DNA from: Niveispirillum irakense DSM 11586
GTDB lineage: Bacteria; Pseudomonadota; Alphaproteobacteria; Azospirillales; Azospirillaceae
Direction: 5' to 3'
Length of the DNA: 64,000 nucleotides
Assembly: GCF_000429645.1 (NCBI RefSeq)
Contig: NZ_AUCG01000004.1
Location: forward strand, 1 to 64,000
The notes under the pieces are model-generated. The model saw nothing but the letters and a program-made list of their open reading frames with translations. It was not told the origin of the DNA and did no database searches. Within the stretch, counting starts at the first letter, position 1. Every line of letters starts with the position of its first letter. Both the position numbers and the translations under genes were made by a program. Positions 47,594 to 57,230 of this stretch are shown here, piece after piece.

Positions 47594-49054
47594 TCAGCCG
47601 GCCTGTCCACCGACCATCATCCGGTCGATACGCAGGGTCGGCTGGCCGACGCTGACATGAAGCGACTGACCCTGCTTGCCGCAGGTCGCCATGCCGGTGT
47701 CGAGCGCTTGGTCGTTGCCGATCATCGAGATATGGCGTAGCGCCTCGTGCCCGACGCCGATCAGGGTCGCGCCGCGAAGCGGGGCGACCAGCCGGCCCTT
47801 TTCGACCAGCCAAGCCGCAATGGTGGTGAAATTGAAACGGCCGGTAACAATGTCGACCTGGCCGCCATCGAACTCGGTGGCATAGATGCCGCGATCGATT
47901 GAAGCAATGATATCGGCCGGATCAGCGGTACCGTTCGCCAGGAAGGTGTTGGTCATGCGCGGCATAGGCAGATGCGCATAGGACTGGCGGCGGCCATTGC
48001 CGGTCGGGCGGGCATTCATCAGACCGGCGTTCAGCCGGTCCTGCATCAGCCCCATGAGCACCCCGTCCTCGACCAGCACCGTCCGGTCAGGTGCAGTGCC
48101 TTCATCGTCGATGCCCAGCGATCCCAGCCGCCCCGGAATGCCGCCATCATCGATCACGGTCACGCCGGGCGCGGCGATCCGTTCGCCGATCTTGCCGTCG
48201 AAGGCCGACAGATGTTTGCGGTGATGATCACCCTCCAGCCCATGGCCAACCGCTTCATGGAACAGCACGCCCGGATAACCCGGCCCCAGCACGATCGGCA
48301 TTTCACCGACCGGCGCGGGAATGGCATCGAGATTGTTCAGCGCCATGGTGACGGCGGTCGCCACCATCCCATCGACCGCGTCAATCGGAAAGCCATCCAG
48401 CCCGGCACGCCGTCCGAGCCCGGCCTGTCCGCGGGCGCGCTGGCCATTCCGTTCGGCGACCACCACAACCGACAGGATCGTCATCGGGCGGACATCGCCC
48501 ACCAGCAGTCCGCCGGCTTCGGCAACCAGAACCGTGGTATCGGTCGCACGGACATTGGCATTGACGCTGACGATATGCGGGTCATGCGCGCGCGCGCGTT
48601 CGTCGATCCGTTTCAGGATCGCGATCCAGGTGGTCGCATCCTCGACCGCGACCGGATCGATCACCGGATAGAGATGGTGGTCCGCCCCCCGGCGGTTCAA
48701 CGCGATACCGTGCGGATGGTTCGTCACCGCGCCCCGCCGCTCCAGCGTCCGAACGGCCTGCACCGTGTCGAGCAGCGCGCCCGCACGGATGTCGGCAGAA
48801 TGTGCAAAGCTCACCTGCCCGTGATGGGCCGTCCGGGCACCCACGCCCTGCCGCATCGAAAAGCCGCCCTGGGTGACGCGGCTGCCTTCAAGTTGCCAGC
48901 CGCGCATGCTGGTCGTCTCGAAGAAGAGTTCGGCGATGTCCGCCCCGCCAGCGGCCAGCACACCCAGCGCCCGACTGATGGTGGCATCGTCCAACCCCGC
49001 CGGGCCAAGCAGACGTGCTCGTGCGTGGTCGAGCGCCGTATCGCCGCCGTTCAT
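47594..49054 (-). CDS. TldD-type metalloprotease subunit
   Basis: 486 residues. The TldD zinc motif HEAVGHGLEGD lies near residue 265 and the C-terminal MATCGKQGQSLHVSVGQP block is present. TldD pairs with TldE (PmbA) to form a chambered protease that cleaves unfolded or linear peptides, such as the microcin B17 precursor. The gene overlaps its TldE partner by four bases. The TldD/TldE pair is normally chromosomal, so a cassette copy points to dedicated peptide substrates. Confidence 0.95.
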   Translation of the reverse strand: MNGGDTALDHARARLLGPAGLDDATISRALGVLAAGGADIAELFFETTSMRGWQLEGSRVTQGGFSMRQGVGARTAHHGQVSFAHSADIRAGALLDTVQAVRTLERRGAVTNHPHGIALNRRGADHHLYPVIDPVAVEDATTWIAILKRIDERARAHDPHIVSVNANVRATDTTVLVAEAGGLLVGDVRPMTILSVVVVAERNGQRARGQAGLGRRAGLDGFPIDAVDGMVATAVTMALNNLDAIPAPVGEMPIVLGPGYPGVLFHEAVGHGLEGDHHRKHLSAFDGKIGERIAAPGVTVIDDGGIPGRLGSLGIDDEGTAPDRTVLVEDGVLMGLMQDRLNAGLMNARPTGNGRRQSYAHLPMPRMTNTFLANGTADPADIIASIDRGIYATEFDGGQVDIVTGRFNFTTIAAWLVEKGRLVAPLRGATLIGVGHEALRHISMIGNDQALDTGMATCGKQGQSLHVSVGQPTLRIDRMMVGGQAG

Positions 49055-50400
49055 GCCCTGCCTCCTACCTGCATATCATCTATCAGGATCGAGCCGGTGC
49101 GGATCGCCCCCAGCCGCTCCGTGTCGCGGCCGACTGCGCGGATACTATTCAACATCGCGGGCAGGGTGCTTGCCAGGGTCACATCGGTGACCGCGTGGAC
49201 CACCTCTCCGCTCTCAACCCATAGGCCCTGTACCGCCCGCGTCCAGTTGCCGCTGGCAGGATCGGTCTTGCCGCCCTGGAGTTGGGTGACAATCAGGCCG
49301 GTACCCAGCATGCGGAGCATCGCGTCGCCGTCCCCGCTATCGGCTGTGCTGGTCAGGCGGAGATTGTAAAATCCGTCTGCGTTCCCGGTCGAGGCCAACC
49401 CCAGTTTGCGCCCCGAAAAGCTCGACAGGAACAACCCCTCAACCATCCCTTGGCGCAGGACCAGGCGCGACGATCCGGCGACGCCTTCGCTGTCAAAACC
49501 ACCACTCGCAAGCCCCAGCGGCTCGAACGGATCTTCCCAAAGGTCCAGATGGAGCGCGGCCACGCGGCGTCCAACCGGATCCGGGAGAAAGCTCATCCGG
49601 CGATATTGCGCCGCGCCGGTCAGGGCGCCTGCCAGTTCGCCGACCAGGGTCGCCGCGGTACGCGGTTCGAAAAGAACGGGGCATCGCCGGCTGCCCACCC
49701 CCTTCGCGCCCAACGAACGGTGCACGCGCCCGGCGGCGATCATCGCCATCTGTTCGGCGGGAAGCAGCGCATTGACCCGGCGTTCCTGAGATTGGCAAAA
49801 ATCGGACGTGCTGCCGCCCTCGTCCCGCGCAAGCATCACCGTCCAGCGCGTGTCGTTAGACCGCATCACGCTGCGGCAGAAGCCGTCGCTGGTTGCCAGC
49901 GCCCACAGCCCTTCGGTTGCCACCGCCACCGACTCACCCGCGCGCAACCGGCTGTCCGAGGCGGCGATGCCGTTTGCCACGTGATCCAGCGTGGCAGCAG
50001 CCTCCAGCAATGTTTCCGGGCTGCGCAGGCTTTCGGCGTAAATCGGCGGCATGGGACCCGCAAAAGCCAAGCTTTCCATCGGGGGCATGTCGGCATCGGG
50101 ATCGGGCTGGACGTGGCTGGCGATCAGCATCGCCTCTTCGACCAAGCGCTCGACCGCCGCGCGGTCCAGCCTGGCGGTCGAGGCTGATCCGCGCCGCTGA
50201 TCGTGAAAGACGGTCAGGCTCAGACCCTGCGATCCGCTGCGCTCGGCCGTCTCGATCTCACCATTGCGCATGGCGATCTTGGCGACGCCTTCGTGATGAA
50301 CCGAGGCACGGGCACGCGCGCCGCGCTTGCCCGCCAGTTCGACCGCCAACTGTGCCGCATCGCGCAGCTCCGCTTCGGTCTGGGTCAGCAACATGGTCAT
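49051..50400 (-). CDS. TldE/PmbA-type subunit
   Basis: 449 residues of the same fold as TldD but without the HExxxH zinc site, as expected for the non-catalytic partner (RNGEIETAERSGSQGLSLTV at the N-terminus; FYNLRLTSTADSGDGDAMLR; LPAMLNSIRAVGRDTERLGA). It would complete the TldD/E heterodimer. It overlaps the ABC transporter gene at its start and tldD at its end (ATGA type), implying tight coupling. Confidence 0.94.
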   Translation of the reverse strand: MTMLLTQTEAELRDAAQLAVELAGKRGARARASVHHEGVAKIAMRNGEIETAERSGSQGLSLTVFHDQRRGSASTARLDRAAVERLVEEAMLIASHVQPDPDADMPPMESLAFAGPMPPIYAESLRSPETLLEAAATLDHVANGIAASDSRLRAGESVAVATEGLWALATSDGFCRSVMRSNDTRWTVMLARDEGGSTSDFCQSQERRVNALLPAEQMAMIAAGRVHRSLGAKGVGSRRCPVLFEPRTAATLVGELAGALTGAAQYRRMSFLPDPVGRRVAALHLDLWEDPFEPLGLASGGFDSEGVAGSSRLVLRQGMVEGLFLSSFSGRKLGLASTGNADGFYNLRLTSTADSGDGDAMLRMLGTGLIVTQLQGGKTDPASGNWTRAVQGLWVESGEVVHAVTDVTLASTLPAMLNSIRAVGRDTERLGAIRTGSILIDDMQVGGRA

Positions 50401-52208
50401 GGCTTCACCTCGATCCGGGCCGGGTTTGCATGGCCGTGATCCAGTTGCAGGCGGTGGGTGTGATAGGCTGCCAGCTTTTCATTGTGCACGACGCTGACGA
50501 TGGTCGCGTCCGGCAGCGCCTCCAGCACCGATTGATAGAAATGCGAGGCGTTGTCCGCATCGAGCGCGCTGGTCGCCTCATCCAGCACCAGCAAGGTCGG
50601 ACGCTGGAGCAGGATGCGCGCCAGCGCGACCCGCTGCTGCTCGCCGGGCGACAGCTCATCCTGCCACATGCGCAACTCATGCATGGCATCGACATGCTTT
50701 TCGAGCCGGACCTTCTCCAGCAGCGTCGCGATGGTCGCGTCGTCATGATCCTCCGCCCGGTCGGGAAAGCAGATCGCTCCCTTCAGCGTGCCGAGCGGCA
50801 GATACAGGCGCTGCGGTACCAGCATGGCGGTGCCCCGCCGCGTCATCGCCACCTGTCCCGCGCCATCCGGCCATAACCCGGCGATCGCCCGTAGCAGCGT
50901 CGTCTTGCCTGTGCCAGACGGCCCCTGGATCACCCAGCGTTCGCCGTCGCGGATCGTCCAGTTGGCAACCTGCAGCAATGGCTCACCGTTGGGACGGCGC
51001 AGGTGCAGACCCACGGCATTGATCGCCACCCCATCCGGCGTTCCACCGGCGATGAAGCCGATCCCGCGCGGCCGCTCGTAATTGATCGCATCCTCCAATG
51101 CCTTCAGACGATTGATATTGGCGATCTGCGCGGCTATCGAAGGATAGGCGGCAACGATGTATGACAGGCTCGATGAGAATTGCGTAAAGGCATCGCGCGC
51201 GCTTTGCACCTGGCCGAAAGTGATCGCGCCAGCGAAATATTTGGGAACGGTCAGGAACAGCGGTACGACGGTCATGACCCGCTGATAGATATTCTGCCCC
51301 GCACTCAAACCGGCATTTGCCAGCATCAGCGGATACCAGTTCCGGCGGATATTATCGAACGCGATCCGCAGTCCCTCCCGCTCGGTTGCCTGCGCGCCGG
51401 AAAAGGCGATCTGCTCGCCATTGCGCCGGATGTGCAACAAGGCACTGCGGTAATCGGCCTCATAATGCTGCTCGCGCATCTTGCGCCGGATGAACGGCTT
51501 CCCGATCCAGGTGATGAACACGGTGCCAAAAATGACGTAAGCGATCGAGAACCAGACCAGATCACCGCCCGGTAGCGGTATCTCGTAACCGAACAGCGGA
51601 ATTGAAATTGGCGACGAGGTTTGCAGAAGGATGGAGGCGAACACGACCGCGCGAACCGTGCTGAAGATGACGCCGATCAGGATAGCGAACGGGGACGTGC
51701 CATAATGCAGACCGATCGATGTGAACGACCTGATATCCTCGGCAATACGCTGATCGGGATTGTCGATCATGCGCAGCCGTTCGATTTCGTAGAAGCGATC
51801 CCGCGCGAACCAACGACCGAGATACCAGTCGTTCAGCCATCTGCGCCACCGGATCGACAGCGTCCAGTTGACGATGTTGTGGGCGAACATGGTCCCCACT
51901 TCCAGCGCTGCAATCATCAGGAACATCACGACCAGCGGCAGGAACTTGGCGCCCTGCCGCTGCTCAATCGCGTCGTAGAACTGACGCTGCCATTGGTTGG
52001 ACCAGAAGAACGCATAGGTCGTGCCAATCTCAATCGCGCAGTAGCAGACGACCAGAAACCAAGCCCATTTCCAGTCGTCTGAAACGAAATAGCGCGTGCT
52101 CAACCGCCAGGCATGCGCCCAACGCTCGCGGGTGGACTGGGTGGACTGGAGACCCGCTTCTTGGCGGGTCTCCTCGACATTGGTTGGGGGCGGTATCATT
52201 GGTTGCAA
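50397..52208 (-). CDS. SbmA/BacA-like peptide ABC transporter (fused permease-ATPase)
   Basis: 603 residues. The N-terminal two-thirds are an SbmA/BacA-type membrane domain (WLNDWYLGRWFARDRFYEIE, IADDIRSFTS-like IAEDIRSFTSIGL, HIRRNGEQIAFSGAQATERE). The C-terminus is an ATPase with Walker A GPSGTGKTT (near residue 427), signature LSPGEQQRVALARI and Walker B LLVLDEATSALD. This BclA/YddA-like arrangement is known for import of peptides across the inner membrane. Next to a TonB receptor and two peptidases it suggests uptake of a peptide. Confidence 0.92.
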   Translation of the reverse strand: MQPMIPPPTNVEETRQEAGLQSTQSTRERWAHAWRLSTRYFVSDDWKWAWFLVVCYCAIEIGTTYAFFWSNQWQRQFYDAIEQRQGAKFLPLVVMFLMIAALEVGTMFAHNIVNWTLSIRWRRWLNDWYLGRWFARDRFYEIERLRMIDNPDQRIAEDIRSFTSIGLHYGTSPFAILIGVIFSTVRAVVFASILLQTSSPISIPLFGYEIPLPGGDLVWFSIAYVIFGTVFITWIGKPFIRRKMREQHYEADYRSALLHIRRNGEQIAFSGAQATEREGLRIAFDNIRRNWYPLMLANAGLSAGQNIYQRVMTVVPLFLTVPKYFAGAITFGQVQSARDAFTQFSSSLSYIVAAYPSIAAQIANINRLKALEDAINYERPRGIGFIAGGTPDGVAINAVGLHLRRPNGEPLLQVANWTIRDGERWVIQGPSGTGKTTLLRAIAGLWPDGAGQVAMTRRGTAMLVPQRLYLPLGTLKGAICFPDRAEDHDDATIATLLEKVRLEKHVDAMHELRMWQDELSPGEQQRVALARILLQRPTLLVLDEATSALDADNASHFYQSVLEALPDATIVSVVHNEKLAAYHTHRLQLDHGHANPARIEVKP

Positions 52209-52216
52209 CTACCCAA

Positions 52217-54556
52217 TCAGAACAGGCGTTTGGAGATGCTCAGACGCACGTTCCGCGGTTCACCGACCGGCACATAGGTGAAGGTCGACGCCGACCCGTA
52301 ATTCCGCCGGTCGAAGATGTTGCGGATCCCGACATTGATGTCGAAGTCGCTGACACTCAGGAAGGCGTTGGCATCGACCTGTCGGGACGACGGCACGACA
52401 TATTGGCCCAGATTGTTGGCAAAGGAACTCGATCGCCCGTACAGGCCCGCCGATACGCCCCCGCTGACGTCTTCCGACAGCTCCGTACGATAGGTGGAAT
52501 AGATGCTGTAGGTGTCGCGGGGCTGCTGCGCGATGACGGTCTGAGAGGCGTTGGTCGTCAGCAGCTTATATTTGGTGCGCGTGAGCGATGCCAGGACCGT
52601 CCATCCCGGCAGCAACTCACCCGCAATGTTCAAGTCGATGCCACGCCCGCGCTGGCCCGGACCCGGAAAGAGGTTCGTGGGATCGGTGGGATCACGCACG
52701 ATGATATTGTCCTGCTGAAGTTCGAAATAGGACGCGTTGATTGTTGCATACTTGTTGAAGAGGTCGATCTTGACGCCTGCTTCCTTGTTGGTGGTGATGA
52801 TGTTCGGCAGGATGCTGCCGTCCTTTGACACGGCGAAGCTGGCCTGCTCACCACGGGCGTAGTTTGCAAAGATCGAGATGTCTTTCGTCGCATCAAAGAT
52901 GATGCCGCCACTGGGCGACAGGCCGTCCTTGCGCCGCACCACGACCGGCCCCGGCCCGGCGAAGAACGTCTGTGATTGGCTTTCGAACCAGTTCTTGCGA
53001 GCGCCACCCAGAACCTTGATCTTCCAGAATTCGATCAGGGCTTGGCCATAGACCCCTTCCTGCTTGCCCCCGTTTTGGACTAGTACATCGCCAAATGGCG
53101 AAAACGGGACGACCGGGACGGTGGTATTGGCGCCCAGCGTGAGATTGGAAACCCGGGTATAGACCAGGCCGCTGCGCTGCGCGCTATCGCCGTCGCTATA
53201 ATTGTACCCCGCATTAAAATTGGCTTCCAACACGTCGCCGATAGTCCTCTTGACCCGGACGAAGCCGTCAACCGAATTGGCCGTGCCTTTCTGCCGCGAA
53301 CCCTGGATATCGGCGACCAGATCGCCCGCGCGGCTATAGCCAACATTGGCGGCCCGGGTCGTCAGCAGGGTTTCGTCTCGCATCCCGCGTGCCACGAACT
53401 CGATGCCCGGCACGATCTGTTGCGTCGCATCGAAGTAGAAGCGGTGGGTCGAGATCCGGATACCCTGCTTGGACGAATAGATCGGCACCGAGGGATCGCG
53501 GTCGATGAGCTGACGCGTCTTGTTGTCGAACAGCGTATAGGCACCGATCCCGACAGTCGCCTCATTGAGGCTGGCGCCGATCACGATGTCGGTCAGGCGA
53601 TCCTTGTATCGCAGCGACGGTGCGATCAGCCAGTTCTCGTCGCCGGTATAGCCACCGTAATTGTGGTCCATGGTCTGCCCGCTGGCGATCAAGCGCCCTG
53701 ACAGCGTATCGTCTTCGGTGATCGCGCTGTTGGCGTCAACCACACCCCGCGCCAACCCGAAAGAGCCCGTGTCGAAGCTGACGGCAAGCCGTTCCTCGGC
53801 GCTGGGCTTCTTCGTTACTACATTGATATTGCCGCCCATATTGCCGAACCCGGCAAGCAGAGCATCGGGGCCCTTGAGGACTTCGACCCGCTCGATATTG
53901 GCGACCGGCTGATCGGCACCGGCAGGGACCCCATATTGCGATGCGGTGGTCAAGCCGTTGACCAACCCACCCGCGGAAAAGCCGCGTATCGTATAGGTGG
54001 CGCCGCTGTTGGGGGTGTTGAGCTGGGCCGACACGCCACCCGCGTTGCGCAGGATGTCCGTAATGTTAAGCGCCTGCTGTTCCTCAATCGTCTTCGCTGT
54101 AATGACCTGCGTATTGCGCGGTTGGTTGCGCAGGCCCAGGCCGTTGCGGTCGGAGGTGCTTGCCTGGCGCACCAGCACACTGGTTTCCGCTTCGTCGCGC
54201 CGCGCTGTCACGATGATTTCGCTAAGGATGACCAAGCCCGCCTTGGCGTCTCGAACGACGACGAGACTTGTGCCGCGGGTTGCGGCTTCAATCGCTTCAT
54301 ATGCCGACCGGGCGCCGCGAACGGATTGCGAATTGAGTGCCTTGACCGCGTCGGGGTCGAAATTGACCGTAACGCCAGACTGCCTGCCGATGGCATCCAG
54401 CGCACGGTCCATCGGCATCTCGGGAACGTTGATCTCGTCCGTCTGCGCGATCTGGGCCGTGGCGGTGGGGGCCACCCCCATTCCGAGGGCTGCGATGACA
54501 CTCAGGCTGGAAAACCCGAGCAGACGACACCCCTTCTTACCAGTCAGAAACAGCAT
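52217..54556 (-). CDS. TonB-dependent outer-membrane receptor with STN domain
   Basis: 779 residues. A signal peptide (LLGFSSLSVIAALGMGVAPT, cleavage near ATAQ) is followed by an STN domain (about 40-100: MPMDRALDAIGRQSGVTVNF), a TonB-box-like EIIVTARR, the plug (NTQVITAKTIEEQQALNITD; NIERVEVLKGPDALL) and a beta-barrel ending in the expected C-terminal Phe (SISKRLF). The siderophore-receptor type is clear, but the operon encodes peptide-handling genes rather than iron genes, so the ligand may be a peptide or peptidic metallophore. No FecI/FecR partner is seen despite the STN domain. First gene of the nine-gene operon. Confidence 0.95.
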   Translation of the reverse strand: MLFLTGKKGCRLLGFSSLSVIAALGMGVAPTATAQIAQTDEINVPEMPMDRALDAIGRQSGVTVNFDPDAVKALNSQSVRGARSAYEAIEAATRGTSLVVVRDAKAGLVILSEIIVTARRDEAETSVLVRQASTSDRNGLGLRNQPRNTQVITAKTIEEQQALNITDILRNAGGVSAQLNTPNSGATYTIRGFSAGGLVNGLTTASQYGVPAGADQPVANIERVEVLKGPDALLAGFGNMGGNINVVTKKPSAEERLAVSFDTGSFGLARGVVDANSAITEDDTLSGRLIASGQTMDHNYGGYTGDENWLIAPSLRYKDRLTDIVIGASLNEATVGIGAYTLFDNKTRQLIDRDPSVPIYSSKQGIRISTHRFYFDATQQIVPGIEFVARGMRDETLLTTRAANVGYSRAGDLVADIQGSRQKGTANSVDGFVRVKRTIGDVLEANFNAGYNYSDGDSAQRSGLVYTRVSNLTLGANTTVPVVPFSPFGDVLVQNGGKQEGVYGQALIEFWKIKVLGGARKNWFESQSQTFFAGPGPVVVRRKDGLSPSGGIIFDATKDISIFANYARGEQASFAVSKDGSILPNIITTNKEAGVKIDLFNKYATINASYFELQQDNIIVRDPTDPTNLFPGPGQRGRGIDLNIAGELLPGWTVLASLTRTKYKLLTTNASQTVIAQQPRDTYSIYSTYRTELSEDVSGGVSAGLYGRSSSFANNLGQYVVPSSRQVDANAFLSVSDFDINVGIRNIFDRRNYGSASTFTYVPVGEPRNVRLSISKRLF

Positions 54557-54827
54557 GTACTCCCCTCTCCCAGGACGCGCGTCATCCCGCGCAGCATCGC
54601 CGCGCCCGGACCGAACGAAATCCCTGTAGCCAAACGGTTAGCGCCTCACGGCGGATAATGCGGTGGCGATCCTCAACCGGTGCAACCGCAGCCGTACCCC
54701 TGCTGATAGTAGTCCCGTGTCTTGGCGCAATAACGTGCCCGCCGGACTTTCCTATCGAGGGAGAGGCTATGCTTCACTCATGTGACAGGCAAATTAGAAG
54801 TGTTCATGCCCCCATGAGCGGCATCGA
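54557..54827. promoter_or_regulatory. Control region between LysR gene and TonB receptor
   Basis: 271 bases with no gene, holding the start signals of the nine-gene operon. No sigma-54 or TGT-N10-ACA site is seen, so the operon is not obviously part of the nif regulon. I cannot name a LysR box with confidence. Confidence 0.4.
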
Positions 54828-55814
54828 TCATGACCGTTGTCCGGGGGCTGACCGGGTATATTCCTTAATCTGCTTGACGAACCAGGCCAGCATCGGATCG
54901 CGGCGTTTATGCGCCGCGCATTGCGCGACGATGGAGGTAGCGGGCCTGACAAAGGGTGCCCCGACTACTTTTACCGGCAGGATCGATGCATAATATTGAA
55001 AGAGCCACACGCTTCCGGTGGCAACCAGATCGCTGCCGATGATGATCGCCGGCAAGGCCGCCTGCGAGGTGGTACGCATCACGATTTGACGGGCTCTCAG
55101 CAATTCCGATGCCCGCGGATCGCTGGCAAACACCGATAGCCGTTCGTCACGCGCGATCACGTGTCGCGCAGCTCGGTACGTATCCTCATCAATCTCGTAC
55201 TGGTCGCCAAGCCTGGAATGTCCCGTCCATATCATGCAGGAAACAGAATCCTTGATGATCGGCACTTGCTCCAGTTCGGGAAGCGCGGCATCCATCGGCA
55301 GGACGAGCAGGTCGGCCCCCTGATCAAGCACGCGGCGCGGATCGCTTGCGTCGAGCGGGATGACGCTTACGGTCAGTTTCGGTGCTGCGTCGACCAGCAA
55401 CCGCTGCACAGTGCCGAGCAGAATTTGCTCGATGGCATCCGGTGCCGCCACTGTGATGGTCCCCGAGGAGGTCAGCGGGTCGAAGACCAGAGAAAAATTG
55501 AAGGTTCCGTTGACCTCGCGCATGACACGGCGGGCCTCGTCGCGAAGTGCGAGGCCCAGCGGCGTCAGTTGCGTTTCACCATTCAAATAGGTGATGAGAT
55601 CGTCGGCAAAATGCTCCCGCAATCGTCGCAGTGCGTGGCTCATCGCCGATTGGCTCAGCCGCACGCGCCGTCCGGCTTCGGTCAAAGTCGGCGCATGAAG
55701 GATAGCGTCAAGCGGGTAGAGCAGGTTCAGGTTAAGGCGGTGGATGGGGGCGTGAATATCGGTTCTTTCCGCTCTCGATGGCCCGAATTTTACCATTCTG
55801 CCTCTCTCATTCAC
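54828..55814 (-). CDS. LysR-family regulator of the peptide-uptake operon
   Basis: 328 residues from ATG 55814 (ATG 55796 also possible). N-terminal winged helix: LNLNLLYPLDAILHAPTLTE, AGRRVRLSQSAMSHALRRLR, then a substrate-binding domain (TITVAAPDAIEQILLGTVQR). NodD-like residues are visible in the helix-turn-helix. It is transcribed in the same direction as the operon and placed directly upstream; the inducer is unknown but is probably the imported compound or a breakdown product. Confidence 0.93.
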   Translation of the reverse strand: MNERGRMVKFGPSRAERTDIHAPIHRLNLNLLYPLDAILHAPTLTEAGRRVRLSQSAMSHALRRLREHFADDLITYLNGETQLTPLGLALRDEARRVMREVNGTFNFSLVFDPLTSSGTITVAAPDAIEQILLGTVQRLLVDAAPKLTVSVIPLDASDPRRVLDQGADLLVLPMDAALPELEQVPIIKDSVSCMIWTGHSRLGDQYEIDEDTYRAARHVIARDERLSVFASDPRASELLRARQIVMRTTSQAALPAIIIGSDLVATGSVWLFQYYASILPVKVVGAPFVRPATSIVAQCAAHKRRDPMLAWFVKQIKEYTRSAPGQRS

Positions 55815-56066
55815 GGCGCCTTATATTCGTTATTCCATCACATTGCATGTGCTGTCCGGATCACGTCCCTGGCGGTGATGTGGGAACAGCGGGGTCATCG
55901 CGCTCTCCGGCGTATCTGGCCGGGATTGTCACGCAGCCACATCCGGCAGTATGACGATGGGATCATCGCTGAGCGGGTTGATTGTTTCCAGTGTCATGTA
56001 GCGGGCGCGCTGCATGGTCCCATTTGATGGGTTCGTTTATGAGCGTCTGGCGGTCTTGGATTGCCT
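55815..56066. other. Upstream region of LysR, right edge of the cassette
   Basis: 252 bases without a convincing gene. A short minus-strand frame near 55930-56000 reads MTLETINPLSDDPIVILPDV but has no visible ribosome site and no known relative. Confidence 0.35.
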
Positions 56067-56126
56067 GTATCCATCCGGTGAGCACCGCAGGTGGTTCCGC
56101 GATTGGAGGGGGGTGCATTGGCGCCC
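56067..56126 (-). mobile_element. IS66-type right-end remnant, inverted relative to the one at 42231
   Basis: Read on the minus strand, these 60 bases align with 42173-42231 at roughly 50 of 59 positions with one gap. Both end in CTCACCGGATGGATAC. Beyond 56126 no TnpC sequence is recognisable. With the 42231 end it frames the foreign cassette as an inverted pair. Confidence 0.7.
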
Positions 56127-56497
56127 AGGCAGAAAGCGCCGCGCAGCCTGGGCATGTATCGGAGCTCCCCCGCCGCCGCGGACGAGCCGCGGGATCGGAG
56201 AAGGCGGAAAGGGTCGAGGCGGAGCTTGCACAGGCGGCGCCATCCAGGGACGGCGGGCTGCGACGGCAGCGCGGCGCCGTTTGGGACCCTGCGGACATCA
56301 GGGACTACGAGGAGGAAACGTGACAGCGGACGCGGATACCGCGAGGCTCGAGCTTAACCGCGGCGGTCGATTGAAGCTCCCTTGGAAGAGCGAGAGTTCG
56401 AACGGCTCACCAGGGACCTGTTCGCCCGGCTGCTGGACAACGTGAGCGCGACTTGAACGGTCGTGCAGGTCACCGTAACGAGCCAGCACGCTGTCAT
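56127..56497. other. IS debris without an intact gene
   Basis: 371 bases of high-G+C sequence. Several frames are open but none matches a known family. A short plus-strand piece near 56380 (REFERLTRDLFARLLDNV) vaguely resembles part of an Hsp70 but is too short to call. Confidence 0.35.
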
Positions 56498-56720
56498 CGA
56501 ACTGCTCGCAGAAGATGCGCCGCCCGCACAGGACAGCATCGCACCGAAATCGACGCGCCACGATTGTCAACTCTACTTGCCGACCGCCAAGAGGCAGATC
56601 AGCGGGGCGCCGCATATATCTGCTTTGAACCCTCCGGCTTGGCCGCCCGCAGCCTGGACAAGTTGCTGAGGGATAGCGTGATCGAAGCCAAACTTGGACG
56701 CGATCCCCGGCAACCTTCAT
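56498..56720 (-). pseudogene. ISL3-family transposase, N-terminal fragment
   Basis: About 74 codons show the ISL3 zinc-finger start: PSATCPGCGRPSRRVQSRYM, RRPADLPLGGRQVELTIVAR, RRFRCDAVLCGRRIFCEQF. After that the similarity stops (the frame runs on to 56298 without family features), so most of the gene is deleted. Confidence 0.75.
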
Positions 56721-57180
56721 TTCGTCTGCTACAAACCCGGGCGGCGTGAGGCCGGTGCGCTGAAATCGATGTTGCGTTGCTGATCCTCCGGTGAATCAGC
56801 AAAAGCGTGGCCCGCAACAGCAGCAAATATGAGTCAGAGCCATTTCTCGATGGAAATCCCGGGTCAGTTCCGCGTGGAAATCAACGGCCAGGAGACCAGC
56901 ACTACGCCCCGTTCCGCCATGATGGCTGCAGCCAGCCGGTCGAGGTGCTTCTCGGAAATGCCGTTCAGCAGGGCGGCGAGCGGCGCCGTCTGCATCTGCG
57001 TAGGCTGCCCTTCGCCCCCCTTGTCGTTCAGCGAGGCGAAGGTGGTATCCGGATTGAAAGCTTGCGGATGCCGAACGGCCTTGGGCTCTCCGCGCTCCTC
57101 CTGCCAACGCGCGTAATTGCAAAAATCTGATGATAATCCCGAAGGTGCCTCGGATCGACCATGGCTTTGACCTATCAATG
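56721..57180. other. Unclassified stretch left of the AT-rich promoter region
   Basis: The best frame is on the minus strand (57178-56864, starting MIGQSHGRSEAPSGLSSDFC and containing PTQMQTAPLAALLNGISEKH). It has no recognised family, and no ribosome site is evident. It may be a gene fragment left by the surrounding insertions. Confidence 0.3.
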
Positions 57181-57230
57181 GAGAATGATTCTATTTTCAC
57201 ATAATAACTTGACATTAAATAGATTTTCTC

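Noticed and set aside
47972-49369. 465-codon plus-strand frame opposite TldD/TldE
   Set aside because: It covers parts of two clear protease genes on the other strand and has no recognisable domain.
50397-52208. Reading the SbmA-like ABC protein as an exporter for a peptide made by the operon
   Set aside because: The domain type is that of known peptide importers. No precursor peptide or leader peptidase is encoded in the operon, and a TonB receptor accompanies it.
56340-56460. Possible Hsp70/DnaK fragment (REFERLTRDLFARLLDNV)
   Set aside because: Only about 20 residues resemble the family and no further Hsp70 block is present on either side.
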